In this document: positions 35,424 through 44,881 of the stretch, in pieces
Numbering within the stretch: the stretch's first letter is position 1
Layout of the letters: every line of letters starts with the position of its first letter
Origin: an actinobacterium SCGC AAA015-D07
GTDB lineage: Bacteria; Actinomycetota; Acidimicrobiia; Actinomarinales; Actinomarinaceae
Direction of reading: 5' to 3'
Assembly: GCA_000384495.1 (NCBI GenBank)
Contig: ARQR01000002.1
Coordinates: 1 to 64,000 of the forward strand
DNA length: 64,000 nt
The notes under the pieces: generated by a model
The model's input: only the letters and a program-made list of their open reading frames with translations
What the model was told of the DNA's origin: nothing
The model's database searches: none
Made by a program: the position numbers and the translations under genes

Positions 35424-36509
35424 TCACTTAATTAAAAGGTCGAATTCATGAATAACATTTTGTGAAACCTCTCTTTTGTAGAATGATTCTTTGTTTATTG
35501 TTTTTAATCTATCAATTCTCCATAAGGCCCAAACAGAATATAACCGTATTATTTCACTATCTGAATAAAGCAATTGATTAAATAACTCATAGCTGTTTGG
35601 TAAAGGATTATTTGCAAGTGCAATTATTGCGTTTCTTTTCAAGTAATCTGCATCTTTCTTTGGAACGTAAAACCATGAGAATTTTGAAATTAGTTCATGA
35701 TTGTCCATATTTATTATTTCAATAAGATCAACTTCGAATGTTTTATTAATATTGATTAATTTATTCTGTCCTGGAGGACATGATAAAAGACAATCATCAC
35801 ATCCATAAAACCTATTTGCAATTTTGATTCTTATTTCATGAGGAATTATTTTTGGAGATTGCAACCAATAAGATATACACTTATTTGAATCAATTTGATA
35901 TTCGTTATCAATCGCACCGGTTGGGCATGAAATTTGACACATATTACAGTTACCACATGAATATGATGCTTCACTTGGTGATTTAAAATCTTTTTCAACA
36001 TATAAGTTGCCAATTAACTGCCATGGCCCCACAGTAGGAGTCAACATCATTGAACTTTTACCTTGCCAACCCATTCCAGACTTTTCAAAAAATAACCTGT
36101 CATAGTGACTTGGATTATCGATAAATGCATGAGTTTTTATATTTAGATCATCAAAATGATTCTTCAAAATATTAATAAATTGTTTAATTGGCTCGTAATA
36201 GTCCTTAACAGCAAATCTTGCTATGGAACCTTTACCTAAAGGACTTGCAATACTTGTTTTATAATTTTCCCCGTAATTAAAACTGATAATAATACAAGAT
36301 TTTGCCCACTTAAATTTATCTCCTAGCCCAGAATAATCAGGATTAGAAAAGGTAAATTTCATATCAGCATGTTTGTTTTCATTTTTGACGTGTTTTATTT
36401 CCTCTGATTTATTAACAAGTGAAGGCAAACTCACAGTTGATACACTCATATATTCGGGAACATCAATATTGTGTTTATTTAAATAATTAATTAAATTTAT
36501 GTCTTTCAT
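35424..36509 (-). CDS. queG: epoxyqueuosine reductase
   Basis: Last step of queuosine synthesis in tRNA, a cobalamin and [4Fe-4S] enzyme. 361 residues. Middle region HAFIDNPSHYDRLFFEKSGM and GWQGKSSMMLTPTVG, then two ferredoxin-like cysteine sets CGNCNMCQISCPTGAI and CDDCLLSCPPGQNK, and C-terminal HEAT-like helices. Its -10 element overlaps that of the divergent ilv leader (36524-36531). Confidence 0.9.
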   Translation of the reverse strand: MKDINLINYLNKHNIDVPEYMSVSTVSLPSLVNKSEEIKHVKNENKHADMKFTFSNPDYSGLGDKFKWAKSCIIISFNYGENYKTSIASPLGKGSIARFAVKDYYEPIKQFINILKNHFDDLNIKTHAFIDNPSHYDRLFFEKSGMGWQGKSSMMLTPTVGPWQLIGNLYVEKDFKSPSEASYSCGNCNMCQISCPTGAIDNEYQIDSNKCISYWLQSPKIIPHEIRIKIANRFYGCDDCLLSCPPGQNKLININKTFEVDLIEIINMDNHELISKFSWFYVPKKDADYLKRNAIIALANNPLPNSYELFNQLLYSDSEIIRLYSVWALWRIDRLKTINKESFYKREVSQNVIHEFDLLIK

Positions 36510-36531
36510 TTTTATAAGGTTTAACTATAGT
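36504..36531. promoter_or_regulatory. bidirectional promoter between queG and ilv leader
   Basis: AACTATAGTT at 36523-36532 is a perfect 10-base palindrome, so TATAGT can act as a -10 on both strands (36526-36531 plus; 36524-36529 minus). On the plus strand TTTCAT at 36504-36509 lies 16 bases upstream, and the leader-peptide ATG is 8 bases downstream. On the minus strand the queG ATG at 36509 lies 14 bases downstream. Confidence 0.5.
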
Positions 36532-36539
36532 TATTTGTA

Positions 36540-36590
36540 ATGAAAAAAAGTGTAAATTTAATTTCTTTACTAGTATTAGTGCTTATGTAG
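36540..36590 (+). CDS. ilv operon leader peptide
   Basis: A 16-residue reading frame MKKSVNLISLLVLVLM ends at TAG 36588-36590, 63 bases before ilvB. Five Leu, three Val and one Ile occur in it, nearly all in one run (LISLLVLVL), which are exactly the end products of the operon below. It lies between a -10 element (8 bases upstream) and a rho-independent terminator. This is the layout of classic ilv attenuators, also known in Corynebacterium. No ribosome-binding site precedes it, so a leaderless start is likely. Confidence 0.75.
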   Translation: MKKSVNLISLLVLVLM

Positions 36591-36641
36591 CGCTCTTTTA
36601 CTAGTATTGAGCGCCTCCCCAAAATAGGGAGGTTTTTTTTT
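36590..36641 (+). terminator. ilv attenuator terminator and upstream hairpin
   Basis: CCTCCC (36614-36619) pairs with GGGAGG (36627-36632) around a 7-base loop and is followed by nine T residues (36633-36641): a textbook intrinsic terminator placed 12 bases before ilvB. Just upstream GCGCTC (36590-36595) pairs with GAGCGC (36609-36614) and shares one base with the terminator stem. TACTAGTA occurs twice (36568-36575 in the leader peptide's Leu-Leu-Val codons, and 36599-36606) and is self-complementary, so the copies can pair. The exact antiterminator is not resolved. Confidence 0.8.
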
Positions 36642-36653
36642 GAAAGAAATGAT

Positions 36654-38366
36654 ATGAGTGAAGAAAAATTAAGTGGAGCTGAGCTTGTTGTAAGAAGTTT
36701 AGAGTACATGAATATATCAACTATTTTTGGTTTACCTGGTGGTGCAATATTACCTGCCTATGATCCGCTATATGACAGTCCAATAAGACATATCTTGGCC
36801 AGACATGAACAAGGGTCTGGACATATGGCAGAGGGATATGCACAAGCAACAGGTGAATTAGGAGTTGTAATTGCTACTTCTGGCCCAGGTGCAACTAACT
36901 TGATTACCCCACTTACAAATGCTCTGATGGACTCTACTCCTCTTCTAGCAATAACTGGTCAAGTAGCTTCCGAAGCAATTGGTAATGACGCTTTCCAGGA
37001 AGCGTACACTGTTGGATTGACTATGGCTGCAACAAAACATAACTACTTGATAACTAGTGCAGAAGAGATACCACAAGTGTTACTTGAAGCAAAACATATT
37101 GCTACGACTGGAAGACCTGGCCCTGTTCTTGTTGATATACCAAAAGACATATTAAATCAAAAAGTTGAATGGATCGAGCCTAAATTAATAGAAATGCCAG
37201 GATACAAGCCAACATTAGAACCAAATCCAAAAATGATTAGTCAAGCAGCTGAATTAATAAAACAATCAAAAAAACCAATTCTTTATGTAGGTGGCGGAAT
37301 TATTCATTCCAAAGCAAATCAAGAGTTATTTGAACTGGCAACGAAATTTAAAATTCCAGTTGTAACAACATTGATGGGAAGAGGTGCATTCCCAGATGGA
37401 AATGAACTATGTTTTGAAATGCCAGGAATGCATGGTAACTATACAGCGACTACATCAATTCAAAAATCAGATCTCTTAATTGCTATTGGTGTGAGGTTTG
37501 ATGATAGAGTTACTGCAAATCCAAAATTCTTTGCTCAAAATGCAAAAGTCATTCATGCAGATATTGACCCTGCAGAAATTGGAAAGATTAGAGAGCCTGA
37601 AGTTCCAATAGTTGGAGATGCAAAAAGTGTAATAACTGGATTAATTGAAAAATTAGCTGATACAGATTTAAATACATCAGATTGGCTTGATGAACTAAAT
37701 CAAATGAAAAAGGAATATCCTCTTTCATATAATCAAGAAGAAAAAGGGCCTTTAAAAGTTCCTTTTGTATTAGAAGAGTTACAAAAACTAGCCGACGATG
37801 ATGCAATTGTTGTTTCAGGGGTTGGTCAACATCAAATGTGGATATCACAACATTGGAATTTTACGTCACCCAATACCTGGTTAAATTCTGGTGGTTTAGG
37901 AACAATGGGTTATTCCTTACCTGCAGCTATTGGTGCAAAAGCTGCCTATCCAGATCGTCAAATTTTAGCTTTAGATGGTGATGGATGTTTCCAAATGACA
38001 TGTCAAGAATTGATCACCGCTTCAACTGAAAATATTCCTATAAAAATTGTTGTCTTTAACAATGGAAATCATGGAATGGTTAGACAATGGCAAAAAATAT
38101 TTTATAAAAATAGATTCTCTGCTTCAGAATTAACACACCATACGCCTGACTATGTTGCCCTCGCAGAATCAATGGGGGCTACAGGATTAAGAATGATTGA
38201 AAAATCTGATGTAAAAAAAGTTTTTGAAAAAATGTTAGAAATTGATGACAAACCTGTCCTTGTAGAGTGCATAGTTGATCCAGAAGATATGGTTTTCCCT
38301 ATGGTTCCAGCAGGAGGAAGTAACGATGTTGTTATTCTAAATGAGGATGATCTAAAGAAATTATGA
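36654..38366 (+). CDS. ilvB: acetolactate synthase, catalytic subunit
   Basis: ThDP/FAD enzyme that condenses pyruvate with pyruvate or 2-ketobutyrate, first common step of branched-chain amino-acid synthesis. 570 residues. FGLPGGAILPAYDPLYD, catalytic Glu in LARHEQGSGHMAEGYAQATG, TSGPGATNLITPL, and ThDP motif LDGDGCFQMTCQELITAS, KIVVFNNGNHGMVRQWQ. Placed after an attenuator and overlapping ilvN by 4 bases. Confidence 0.97.
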   Translation: MSEEKLSGAELVVRSLEYMNISTIFGLPGGAILPAYDPLYDSPIRHILARHEQGSGHMAEGYAQATGELGVVIATSGPGATNLITPLTNALMDSTPLLAITGQVASEAIGNDAFQEAYTVGLTMAATKHNYLITSAEEIPQVLLEAKHIATTGRPGPVLVDIPKDILNQKVEWIEPKLIEMPGYKPTLEPNPKMISQAAELIKQSKKPILYVGGGIIHSKANQELFELATKFKIPVVTTLMGRGAFPDGNELCFEMPGMHGNYTATTSIQKSDLLIAIGVRFDDRVTANPKFFAQNAKVIHADIDPAEIGKIREPEVPIVGDAKSVITGLIEKLADTDLNTSDWLDELNQMKKEYPLSYNQEEKGPLKVPFVLEELQKLADDDAIVVSGVGQHQMWISQHWNFTSPNTWLNSGGLGTMGYSLPAAIGAKAAYPDRQILALDGDGCFQMTCQELITASTENIPIKIVVFNNGNHGMVRQWQKIFYKNRFSASELTHHTPDYVALAESMGATGLRMIEKSDVKKVFEKMLEIDDKPVLVECIVDPEDMVFPMVPAGGSNDVVILNEDDLKKL

Positions 38367-38836
38367 GTGAGAGAATATTAAGCGTACTCGTTGAAGATAA
38401 ACCAGGTGTATTAGCTCGAGTTGCCTCAACGATATCTAGAAGAGGGTTTAATATAAACTCTTTAGCAGTAGGACCAACAAATATTGAAGGTAGATCAAAA
38501 ATGACAATTGTTACTGAACTTGAATCAGTTGAACAAGTCAAAAAACAGTTGAACAAATTAATTAATGTAATAAAGATTGTTGAACTTGACCCTGATAATA
38601 CTATTGAATCTGAGGTCCTTTTATTAAAGGTTTCAATAAACAAAGATACTCAAACTTCTGTGATTGAAAAAGCATCCTTATCAGGAGCAAAATCAGTAGA
38701 TGTTGGACAAGACTATGCTGTTTTTGAAATGACTGGTTCTTCAAAAGACCTTGATAAGTTAGAAAATTTATTGAAGCCTTTCGGGATAATAGAAATGATA
38801 AGAGGTGGCCGAATAGCCATACAAACAAAACTATAG
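38363..38836 (+). CDS. ilvN: acetolactate synthase, regulatory subunit
   Basis: 157-residue ACT-domain partner of IlvB that mediates valine feedback. N-terminal ACT domain [20 protein letters not shown] and [15 protein letters not shown]-terminal domain with [17 protein letters not shown]. The ATG overlaps the ilvB stop, implying coupling for stoichiometric synthesis. Confidence 0.95.
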   Translation: MSERILSVLVEDKPGVLARVASTISRRGFNINSLAVGPTNIEGRSKMTIVTELESVEQVKKQLNKLINVIKIVELDPDNTIESEVLLLKVSINKDTQTSVIEKASLSGAKSVDVGQDYAVFEMTGSSKDLDKLENLLKPFGIIEMIRGGRIAIQTKL

Positions 38837-38844
38837 GAGAAGTT

Positions 38845-39861
38845 ATGTCAGCAAAAATTATATATGATGACTCAATTGATGTTGAGCTTATTAAATTAAA
38901 AAAAGTTAGTGTAATTGGATTTGGTAGTCAAGGCCATGCGCATGCTTTGAATCTACATGATTCGGGTGTTGATGTAACAGTTGGTCTAAGAGAGGAATCA
39001 AATTCTTTCGATAGAGCAAAAAAAATGGGTTTAAAAGTAGAAAATCTTGAGAATGCTACAAAGAATGCAGACGTCGTAATGCTTTTATTACCTGATCAAC
39101 TTATGGCGGATGTATATGAAAAAGATATAGCCCCATTTATGAAAGAGAGCTCGACTTTGTTTTTTGCACATGGATTTAATATACATTTTGGTGAGATTGT
39201 ACCTCGTGAAGATATTTCAATAGCAATGATTGCTCCAAAAGGTCCAGGCCATTTATTGAGAAGAACTTATGAAGAAGGATCTGGTATGCCTTGTTTAGTT
39301 GCGGTCGAAAAAGATTTAAATGATAACACAAAAGATTTGGCCTTATCTTATGCGTCGGCAATAGGTGGAGGAAGAGCAGGAGTATTAAGCACAACATTTA
39401 AAGAAGAAACTGAAACAGATTTATTTGGTGAGCAAGTTGTTTTATGTGGTGGTTTGACTGAGTTGATACGTAATGGATTTGAAACATTAGTGGAAGCTGG
39501 ATATCAACCTGAAAGTGCTTATTTTGAAACATTACATGAAGTCAAGCTGATAGTAGACCTAATGTATGAAGGTGGGTTTGAATGGATGAGACACTCCATA
39601 TCAGATACGGCAGAGTATGGTGACTTCTCAAGAGGCTCAAGAATAATTACAGATGAAACTAAGAAGGAAATGAAAAAAGTGTTGGAAGAAATTCAATCTG
39701 GAGCTTTTGCAAAAGAATGGATGTCTCAAGCTCGAGAAGGTTCTCCCTATCTTAAACAAGAACGTGAAAAGGCATCAAAACATCAAATTGAAAATATTGG
39801 TAAAGAATTAAGAAATATGATGCCTTTTTTAGATGCTAAAGATATCAAAAAAGATATATGA
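38845..39861 (+). CDS. ilvC: ketol-acid reductoisomerase
   Basis: NADPH-dependent isomeroreductase, class I, 338 residues. [20 protein letters not shown] is the cofactor loop; [54 protein letters not shown] and [13 protein letters not shown] carry metal and substrate ligands. AGGAG lies 6 bases before the ATG, one of the clearest ribosome-binding sites in the window. Four-base overlap with leuA. Confidence 0.97.
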   Translation: MSAKIIYDDSIDVELIKLKKVSVIGFGSQGHAHALNLHDSGVDVTVGLREESNSFDRAKKMGLKVENLENATKNADVVMLLLPDQLMADVYEKDIAPFMKESSTLFFAHGFNIHFGEIVPREDISIAMIAPKGPGHLLRRTYEEGSGMPCLVAVEKDLNDNTKDLALSYASAIGGGRAGVLSTTFKEETETDLFGEQVVLCGGLTELIRNGFETLVEAGYQPESAYFETLHEVKLIVDLMYEGGFEWMRHSISDTAEYGDFSRGSRIITDETKKEMKKVLEEIQSGAFAKEWMSQAREGSPYLKQEREKASKHQIENIGKELRNMMPFLDAKDIKKDI

Positions 39862-41348
39862 GTTCTGACCAGTTAATTATTTTTGACACCACCTTAAGAG
39901 ATGGTGAACAAAGCCCGGGAATTGCTCTTACGCCATCTGAAAAACTCCTAATTGCTCAACAATTAGAGAAACTAAAAGTTGATGTTATAGAGGCTGGTTT
40001 TGCTGCTTCCTCCCCCGGGGATTGGGAAGGAGTTAATCTCATTGCAAATAATATCGAAAATTCAACTATTGCCTCTCTAGCTAGGTGTATTCAAGAAGAT
40101 ATTGAACAAGCTCATGAAGCAATAAAAGTTGCAAAGAAGTCAAGAATACACGTATTTACCTCTACTTCTGATATTCACATGGAACACATGCTCAGAAAAA
40201 CAAAAGAAGAAGTGTTGAAAGATGCTAAGGAGTCGGTAAGATTTGCCAAGAAACTTTGTGAAGATATCGAGTTTTCAGCGCAAGATGCAACAAGAACAGA
40301 CCATGATTTTTTAATAGAGATATTAAAAGTTGCTGTTGAAGAAGGTGCAACCACAATAAATGTTCCTGACACTGTTGGGTATGCGACACCTAGTGATTAT
40401 CTTGAACTATTGAAAAAAGTTTACAGTGAAGTCAGAGGAAAAAATGAGGATGTAATCATCTCGACACATTGTCACAATGACTTAGGGCTTGCAGTTGCAA
40501 ACTCATTAACAGCTATAAATGCTGGGGCGAGACAAATTGAAGGTGCGATAAATGGAATTGGAGAAAGAGCAGGTAATACATCTACTGAAGAAATAATCAT
40601 GGCAGTCAAAACCAGACAGGATCAATATGGTGTTGAAATAAATGCTGAAACTACAGAAATTTCAGAAACGTCGAGACTTGTTTCAAAACTAACTGGATAC
40701 CCAGTTCAATACAACAAAGCAGTCGTAGGAAGAAATGCTTTTAGTCATGAATCAGGAATACATCAGCATGGTTATTTGAGAAATACAATGACATATGAAA
40801 TTATGACTCCTGATTCAGTTGGACAAGAGTCAAAAATAGTACTTGGTAAACATTCTGGTAGAGCTGGTTTTAAAGACGCTTTAGAAAAACTTGAAATTGA
40901 TATTGATGAAGAAACATTCAATATAAGTTTTGAAAAATTTAAAAAGCTAGCAGATAGAAAGGGTGAAATTGTAGAAAATGAACTTCGAGCAATTATTGGT
41001 CAAGTTGAAATCAATGAAGCGCCAGTGAAACTTGTATCTGTATCAGTAAACAGTAAGGACCAATTTGCATCAGCAAAAATTACTTTAAGTGTTAATGGTG
41101 AAAATAAAACACAAGAAGCTGAAGGTGATGGAATGATTCATGCAGCATTCAAAGCTGTAAAAGAAATATTACAGTCTGAGGCTGTATTAATAGACTATAG
41201 AGTTGAGAGTATAACTAAAGGAGCTGATGCTACAGCTGAAATTGTAACTATTATAAATGATGGACACAATCTGAAACAAGGAAGAGCTGTATCAACTGAT
41301 GTGGTACAGGGCTCAGTTGAATCTTTTTTGAATGCATTGAATAGGTAG
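39858..41348 (+). CDS. leuA: 2-isopropylmalate synthase
   Basis: Condenses acetyl-CoA with 2-ketoisovalerate, first committed step to leucine. 496 residues, the LeuA1 type. [67 protein letters not shown], and [13 protein letters not shown]; the C-terminal 120 residues form the leucine-sensing LeuA dimer domain. Overlaps ilvC by 4 bases. LeuC and LeuD, which should act next, are not in the window. Confidence 0.95.
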   Translation: MSSDQLIIFDTTLRDGEQSPGIALTPSEKLLIAQQLEKLKVDVIEAGFAASSPGDWEGVNLIANNIENSTIASLARCIQEDIEQAHEAIKVAKKSRIHVFTSTSDIHMEHMLRKTKEEVLKDAKESVRFAKKLCEDIEFSAQDATRTDHDFLIEILKVAVEEGATTINVPDTVGYATPSDYLELLKKVYSEVRGKNEDVIISTHCHNDLGLAVANSLTAINAGARQIEGAINGIGERAGNTSTEEIIMAVKTRQDQYGVEINAETTEISETSRLVSKLTGYPVQYNKAVVGRNAFSHESGIHQHGYLRNTMTYEIMTPDSVGQESKIVLGKHSGRAGFKDALEKLEIDIDEETFNISFEKFKKLADRKGEIVENELRAIIGQVEINEAPVKLVSVSVNSKDQFASAKITLSVNGENKTQEAEGDGMIHAAFKAVKEILQSEAVLIDYRVESITKGADATAEIVTIINDGHNLKQGRAVSTDVVQGSVESFLNALNR

Positions 41349-41349
41349 T

Positions 41350-42414
41350 ATGAAAAAATATAAGATATCAATTATTGGTGGAGATGGTACTGGACCAGAA
41401 GTTGTTGATGAAGCAATTAAAGTTTTGGAACATACAAAATCAAAATTTAATGTTGAATTTGATTTTGTTAAAAATGATTTGGGTGGAGATAGGTATTTAA
41501 AATCAGGAGATCTAGTAACAGACTTAGACATCGAACAACTTGGTAATAGTGATTCAATACTTTTAGGAGCTATAGGGCATCCGGACGTTAAACCTGGAAT
41601 TCTTGAACAAGGAATACTTTTGAAATTACGTAAAGAATTTGACCAGTACATAAATCTTAGACCAGTTGTTTTATATGAAGGAGTTGAAACACCACTAGCA
41701 AATAAAACCCCAGATGATATCAATTTTGTTGTTGTACGTGAAAATACAGAAGGTTTATACGCTGGTGCCGGTGGCTATATTCACTATGGAACAGATAAAG
41801 AAGTAGCAACTCAAGAATCTATAAACACACGTAGCGCCATACAAAGATGTATTGAGTATGCTTTTGAATTTACAAGTAAAAATAATAGAAAAAAGATAAC
41901 ACTCTGTGCTAAAACAAATGTTTTGACATATGCTCATGATTTATGGGAAAGAGTGTTCTATGAGGTTGCAGAAACATATCCAGATATAGAAACGGACTAT
42001 GGCCACGTTGATGCAGTTTGTATGTGGATGGTAAAAAATCCAGAGTGGTTTGATGTGATAGTAACAGATAATATGTTTGGAGATATTATCACAGACTTGG
42101 GTGCAATGATACAAGGAGGAATGGGTATTGCTGCAGGCGGTAACATTAATCCAAATGGAGTTTCAATGTTCGAGCCAATTGGAGGATCGGCTCCAAAATA
42201 CACAGGTAAGAATGTGATAAATCCCCTTGCCTGCATTGCTGCTGCTTCAATGATGCTTGATGTTTTAGGTGAAAAAGAATATGCCAAGGAAATAGAAAAA
42301 TCAATTATAAAAACTGCTCAGAATCTTGATTCTCTATCTGCTGGAAAAATGGGTATGAGTACCTCAGAGGTCGGAGACATGGTAAAAGAACTTATAATGA
42401 CTAATGGAGAATGA
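41350..42414 (+). CDS. leuB: 3-isopropylmalate dehydrogenase
   Basis: NAD-dependent beta-decarboxylating dehydrogenase, 354 residues. IGGDGTGPEVVDEAIKVLE, INLRPVVLYEGVETPL, VVVRENTEGLYAGAGG, KTNVLTYAHDLW, VTDNMFGDIITDLGAMI and EPIGGSAPKYTGKNVINP. Sequence alone cannot wholly exclude a tartrate or homoisocitrate relative, but location next to leuA supports LeuB. It starts one base after leuA and ends in an 11-base overlap with the next gene. Confidence 0.92.
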   Translation: MKKYKISIIGGDGTGPEVVDEAIKVLEHTKSKFNVEFDFVKNDLGGDRYLKSGDLVTDLDIEQLGNSDSILLGAIGHPDVKPGILEQGILLKLRKEFDQYINLRPVVLYEGVETPLANKTPDDINFVVVRENTEGLYAGAGGYIHYGTDKEVATQESINTRSAIQRCIEYAFEFTSKNNRKKITLCAKTNVLTYAHDLWERVFYEVAETYPDIETDYGHVDAVCMWMVKNPEWFDVIVTDNMFGDIITDLGAMIQGGMGIAAGGNINPNGVSMFEPIGGSAPKYTGKNVINPLACIAAASMMLDVLGEKEYAKEIEKSIIKTAQNLDSLSAGKMGMSTSEVGDMVKELIMTNGE

Positions 42415-43009
42415 AAAAACTTATCTCCAAAATTTAATACTAAATAGAAGAATCGTGAGAAACTACATTGATTCAGACAAGCCTTATCCCGACCTATCTG
42501 AAATATCAAAACTAACAATAAAAATTCCTACTGCTGGTTTTTCAAGAGGGATAGAAATTATCTCAGTAGAAGACAAAAAAAATATTCAAAAATTAGCAAT
42601 TTTTGCAAATGAAATAAATTACTTAGATAAAGGGTTTAGTAAATGGATATCTAATTCAAAAGCAATTTTTTTAATTTTGATAAACGAAGAAGCTTATCAT
42701 GAAAGATATAAAATGATGGATAAAGAAAATGAAACTAACTCTACAAATTGGAGTGTCCCATATTGGTATGTTGATGCTGGGGCTGCAATGATGAACTGTA
42801 TGTTATTAATCGATGAGACTGGATTGAAGAGTGGGTTTTTAGGTTCGCATAATATGGATATACCTAATATCAAGTCTCTATTAAATATTCCAGAAGAAAT
42901 AAACATATTAGGCTTTGTAACAGCAGGTATTGAAGATTCTTCAAAGATGGTTAAAAAAAGTAAAATTTACAAGAAAAAACTAGTGCACAAAGAAAAGTAT
43001 GAAAAATAA
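42404..43009 (+). CDS. nitroreductase-family protein
   Basis: 201 residues, flavoprotein fold. The start LNRRIVRNYIDSDKPYPDLS, the dimer core VDAGAAMMNCMLLIDETGLK and SGFLGSHNMDIPNIKSLL match the small nitroreductase superfamily. Substrate unknown. It overlaps leuB by 11 bases and the methyltransferase by 11 bases, so it belongs to the same transcript. Confidence 0.85.
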   Translation: MENEKTYLQNLILNRRIVRNYIDSDKPYPDLSEISKLTIKIPTAGFSRGIEIISVEDKKNIQKLAIFANEINYLDKGFSKWISNSKAIFLILINEEAYHERYKMMDKENETNSTNWSVPYWYVDAGAAMMNCMLLIDETGLKSGFLGSHNMDIPNIKSLLNIPEEINILGFVTAGIEDSSKMVKKSKIYKKKLVHKEKYEK

Positions 43010-43793
43010 GGAGATATCTTCGCTTACAAATCCTGAGCTTAAATTTTTAATCTCATTAAGGAAAAATAAAATTAGAAGATTAGAAAACAAATCTCTAGCT
43101 GAAGGTTATCGAGAAAATATCCAACTTATTAACTCAGATTATGAAATTGATACGCTTTATATATGTAATGAGTTATTTGTGGGAGAAAATAATTCTGAAT
43201 TAATAGATAAATTTAAAAATAAAAATATAAGGATAGTTGAGTTAACAAAAAAAGTATTTAGTGCATTATCATATCGTGACAAGCCTGACGGAATAATCTC
43301 TTTATTCTTTACAAAAGATTTAAATATTGAAAATGTTGATTTATCTGGACCAGTGTTGGTTGTAGACGCTATTGAGAAACCTGGAAACCTTGGAACAATG
43401 ATTCGAACTGCAAGAGCATTCAATTTCCTTAATATAATATCGTCAGATGGAGTTACGGATATTTACAATCCGAATGTAGTAAGAGCCTCAATTGGTCATA
43501 TTTTTAACATAAATCTATTCTCAGAAAAATCAGAAAAAATTGCTACAATTTTAAAAAATTTAAATTACGAAATAATTTCATTAGATCCATATTCAAAAAA
43601 AAGTATAAAATCTTATAAAACAAATATTAATTACGCATTAGTGATTGGATCAGAGCAATATGGTATATCAGATGTATGGAAGGAGAATGCAACAGAAATG
43701 CTAAAAATTGATACAGAAATTCAAGTTGATTCTCTGAATGCATCAGGAGCAGCGGCAATTGGAATGTGGGAGCTTTATAAAAACCATGACTGA
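42999..43793 (+). CDS. SpoU/TrmH-family RNA 2'-O-methyltransferase
   Basis: 264 residues: an N-terminal substrate-binding domain (LTNPELKFLISLRKNKIRRL) and the SPOUT knot with GPVLVVDAIEKPGNLGTMIR, NPNVVRASIGHIFNI, LVIGSEQYGISDVW and DSLNASGAAAIGMWEL, the three SpoU motifs. Target in rRNA or tRNA is not certain (TsnR/RlmB/AviRb-like). Overlaps neighbours on both sides. Confidence 0.92.
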   Translation: MKNKEISSLTNPELKFLISLRKNKIRRLENKSLAEGYRENIQLINSDYEIDTLYICNELFVGENNSELIDKFKNKNIRIVELTKKVFSALSYRDKPDGIISLFFTKDLNIENVDLSGPVLVVDAIEKPGNLGTMIRTARAFNFLNIISSDGVTDIYNPNVVRASIGHIFNINLFSEKSEKIATILKNLNYEIISLDPYSKKSIKSYKTNINYALVIGSEQYGISDVWKENATEMLKIDTEIQVDSLNASGAAAIGMWELYKNHD

Positions 43794-44277
43794 AAAATTA
43801 TGTATATTGGATATCGAAACAACAGGTTTTGAACCAGAGAATTCTGAAATATTGGAACTCTACATTCTTAAAGTTACAGATAATGAAATTATCGATGAAT
43901 TTTATAGCTTATTTAAACCAAATCAAAAAATAGAAAATTCTAATATCCATGGAATCACTAATGAGAAGGTTGAAAACGCACCTACTTTTCAAGAAATGGA
44001 TAATGATATAACTAATTTTGTAGAAGATACAATCTTGGTTGGACACAACATAGACTACTTTGATTTGAAATTTCTAAATTATTATCTGCAAAAACCATTA
44101 AAAAATAAAACAATCGATACTGTTCAACTAAGTAGAAAAAAACTTAATGAAAAAGTTAAAAATCACAAATTGATAACAATCGCGGAGTACTTTGATGTAT
44201 CTAAACCAACGCATTCCGCAAAGGATGATGTAATTACAACTTTTGAAATTTATAAAAAACTATCGTCAATAGAATAA
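43786..44277 (+). CDS. DnaQ-like 3'-5' exonuclease domain protein
   Basis: 163 residues from ATG 43786, which sits in an 8-base overlap with the methyltransferase; upstream ATG at 43738 would add 16 non-conserved residues. DEDD motifs: LDIETTGFEPENSEILEL (ExoI), VGHNIDYFDLKFLN (ExoII), and HSAKDDVITTFEIY (ExoIII, the DEDDh His). IHGITNEKVENAPTF is typical of the epsilon-like group. It could serve as a stand-alone proofreading or RNA-trimming exonuclease; the partner is unknown. Confidence 0.9.
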   Translation: MTEKLCILDIETTGFEPENSEILELYILKVTDNEIIDEFYSLFKPNQKIENSNIHGITNEKVENAPTFQEMDNDITNFVEDTILVGHNIDYFDLKFLNYYLQKPLKNKTIDTVQLSRKKLNEKVKNHKLITIAEYFDVSKPTHSAKDDVITTFEIYKKLSSIE

Positions 44278-44281
44278 AATC

Positions 44282-44881
44282 GTGTCAGAAATATTTTTAA
44301 AATCGAATGATTTGAGTCTAGGTTACTCAAACCAAATAGTGATAAAAGGTATGAATCTTAATTTGTTTGATGAGAAAAATTATCAAATAATTGGAAAGAA
44401 TGGAGCTGGTAAAACTACCCTTATGAACTTTATTTCATCAAATTTTGATGGTACAAATTTTGAGTCAAAAGTTGATAGATTACAAATATCTGTAAATCAG
44501 ATATCTTCTACCCCAACATTAATATATGATCTCACACTTGAAGAAAACTTGAATTACTTCACCTCAGATTCATCGATATTGACAGAAGATAAATTAAATA
44601 TAGTATTCAAATATATACCAAGAGATTATTTGGATGAAAAAGTAAAAAATTTTTCTAGCGGAATGATTCGTCGAGTTGAATTATCGATAATTGAAATTAA
44701 AAATCCATCAGTGTTTTGTATTGATGAACCATTAAACTTTCTAGATTCAGAGGGAGTCTCATTACTAACAAACCTAATTAAAAATAGATCTTCAAGTAAT
44801 AAATGTAATATATTGTCATCCCAAGAGTTTGTAAAACTTGATGGCGTAGATTTTGATGTAATAGATTTAAATGAAAATTAA
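44282..44881 (+). CDS. ccmA: heme-handling ABC ATPase CcmA
   Basis: 199-residue ABC ATPase: Walker A IGKNGAGKTTLMNFI, signature NFSSGMIRRVELSII and Walker B VFCIDEPLNFLDSEG. It starts with GTG and is followed by ccmB with an 11-base overlap, which identifies it as the ATPase of the System I cytochrome c maturation transporter that releases holo-CcmE. The LFSGG-type signature is diverged (FSSGM). Confidence 0.88.
   Translation: MSEIFLKSNDLSLGYSNQIVIKGMNLNLFDEKNYQIIGKNGAGKTTLMNFISSNFDGTNFESKVDRLQISVNQISSTPTLIYDLTLEENLNYFTSDSSILTEDKLNIVFKYIPRDYLDEKVKNFSSGMIRRVELSIIEIKNPSVFCIDEPLNFLDSEGVSLLTNLIKNRSSSNKCNILSSQEFVKLDGVDFDVIDLNEN

Noticed and set aside
36521..36709. 62-codon minus-strand frame over the ilv leader
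   Set aside because: Antisense to the leader, terminator and ilvB start; no conserved sequence.
43738..43785. Extended N-terminus of the DnaQ-like protein
   Set aside because: The 16 extra residues are an out-of-frame copy of the methyltransferase C-terminus coding region and are not family-like; ATG at 43786 fits the exonuclease start.
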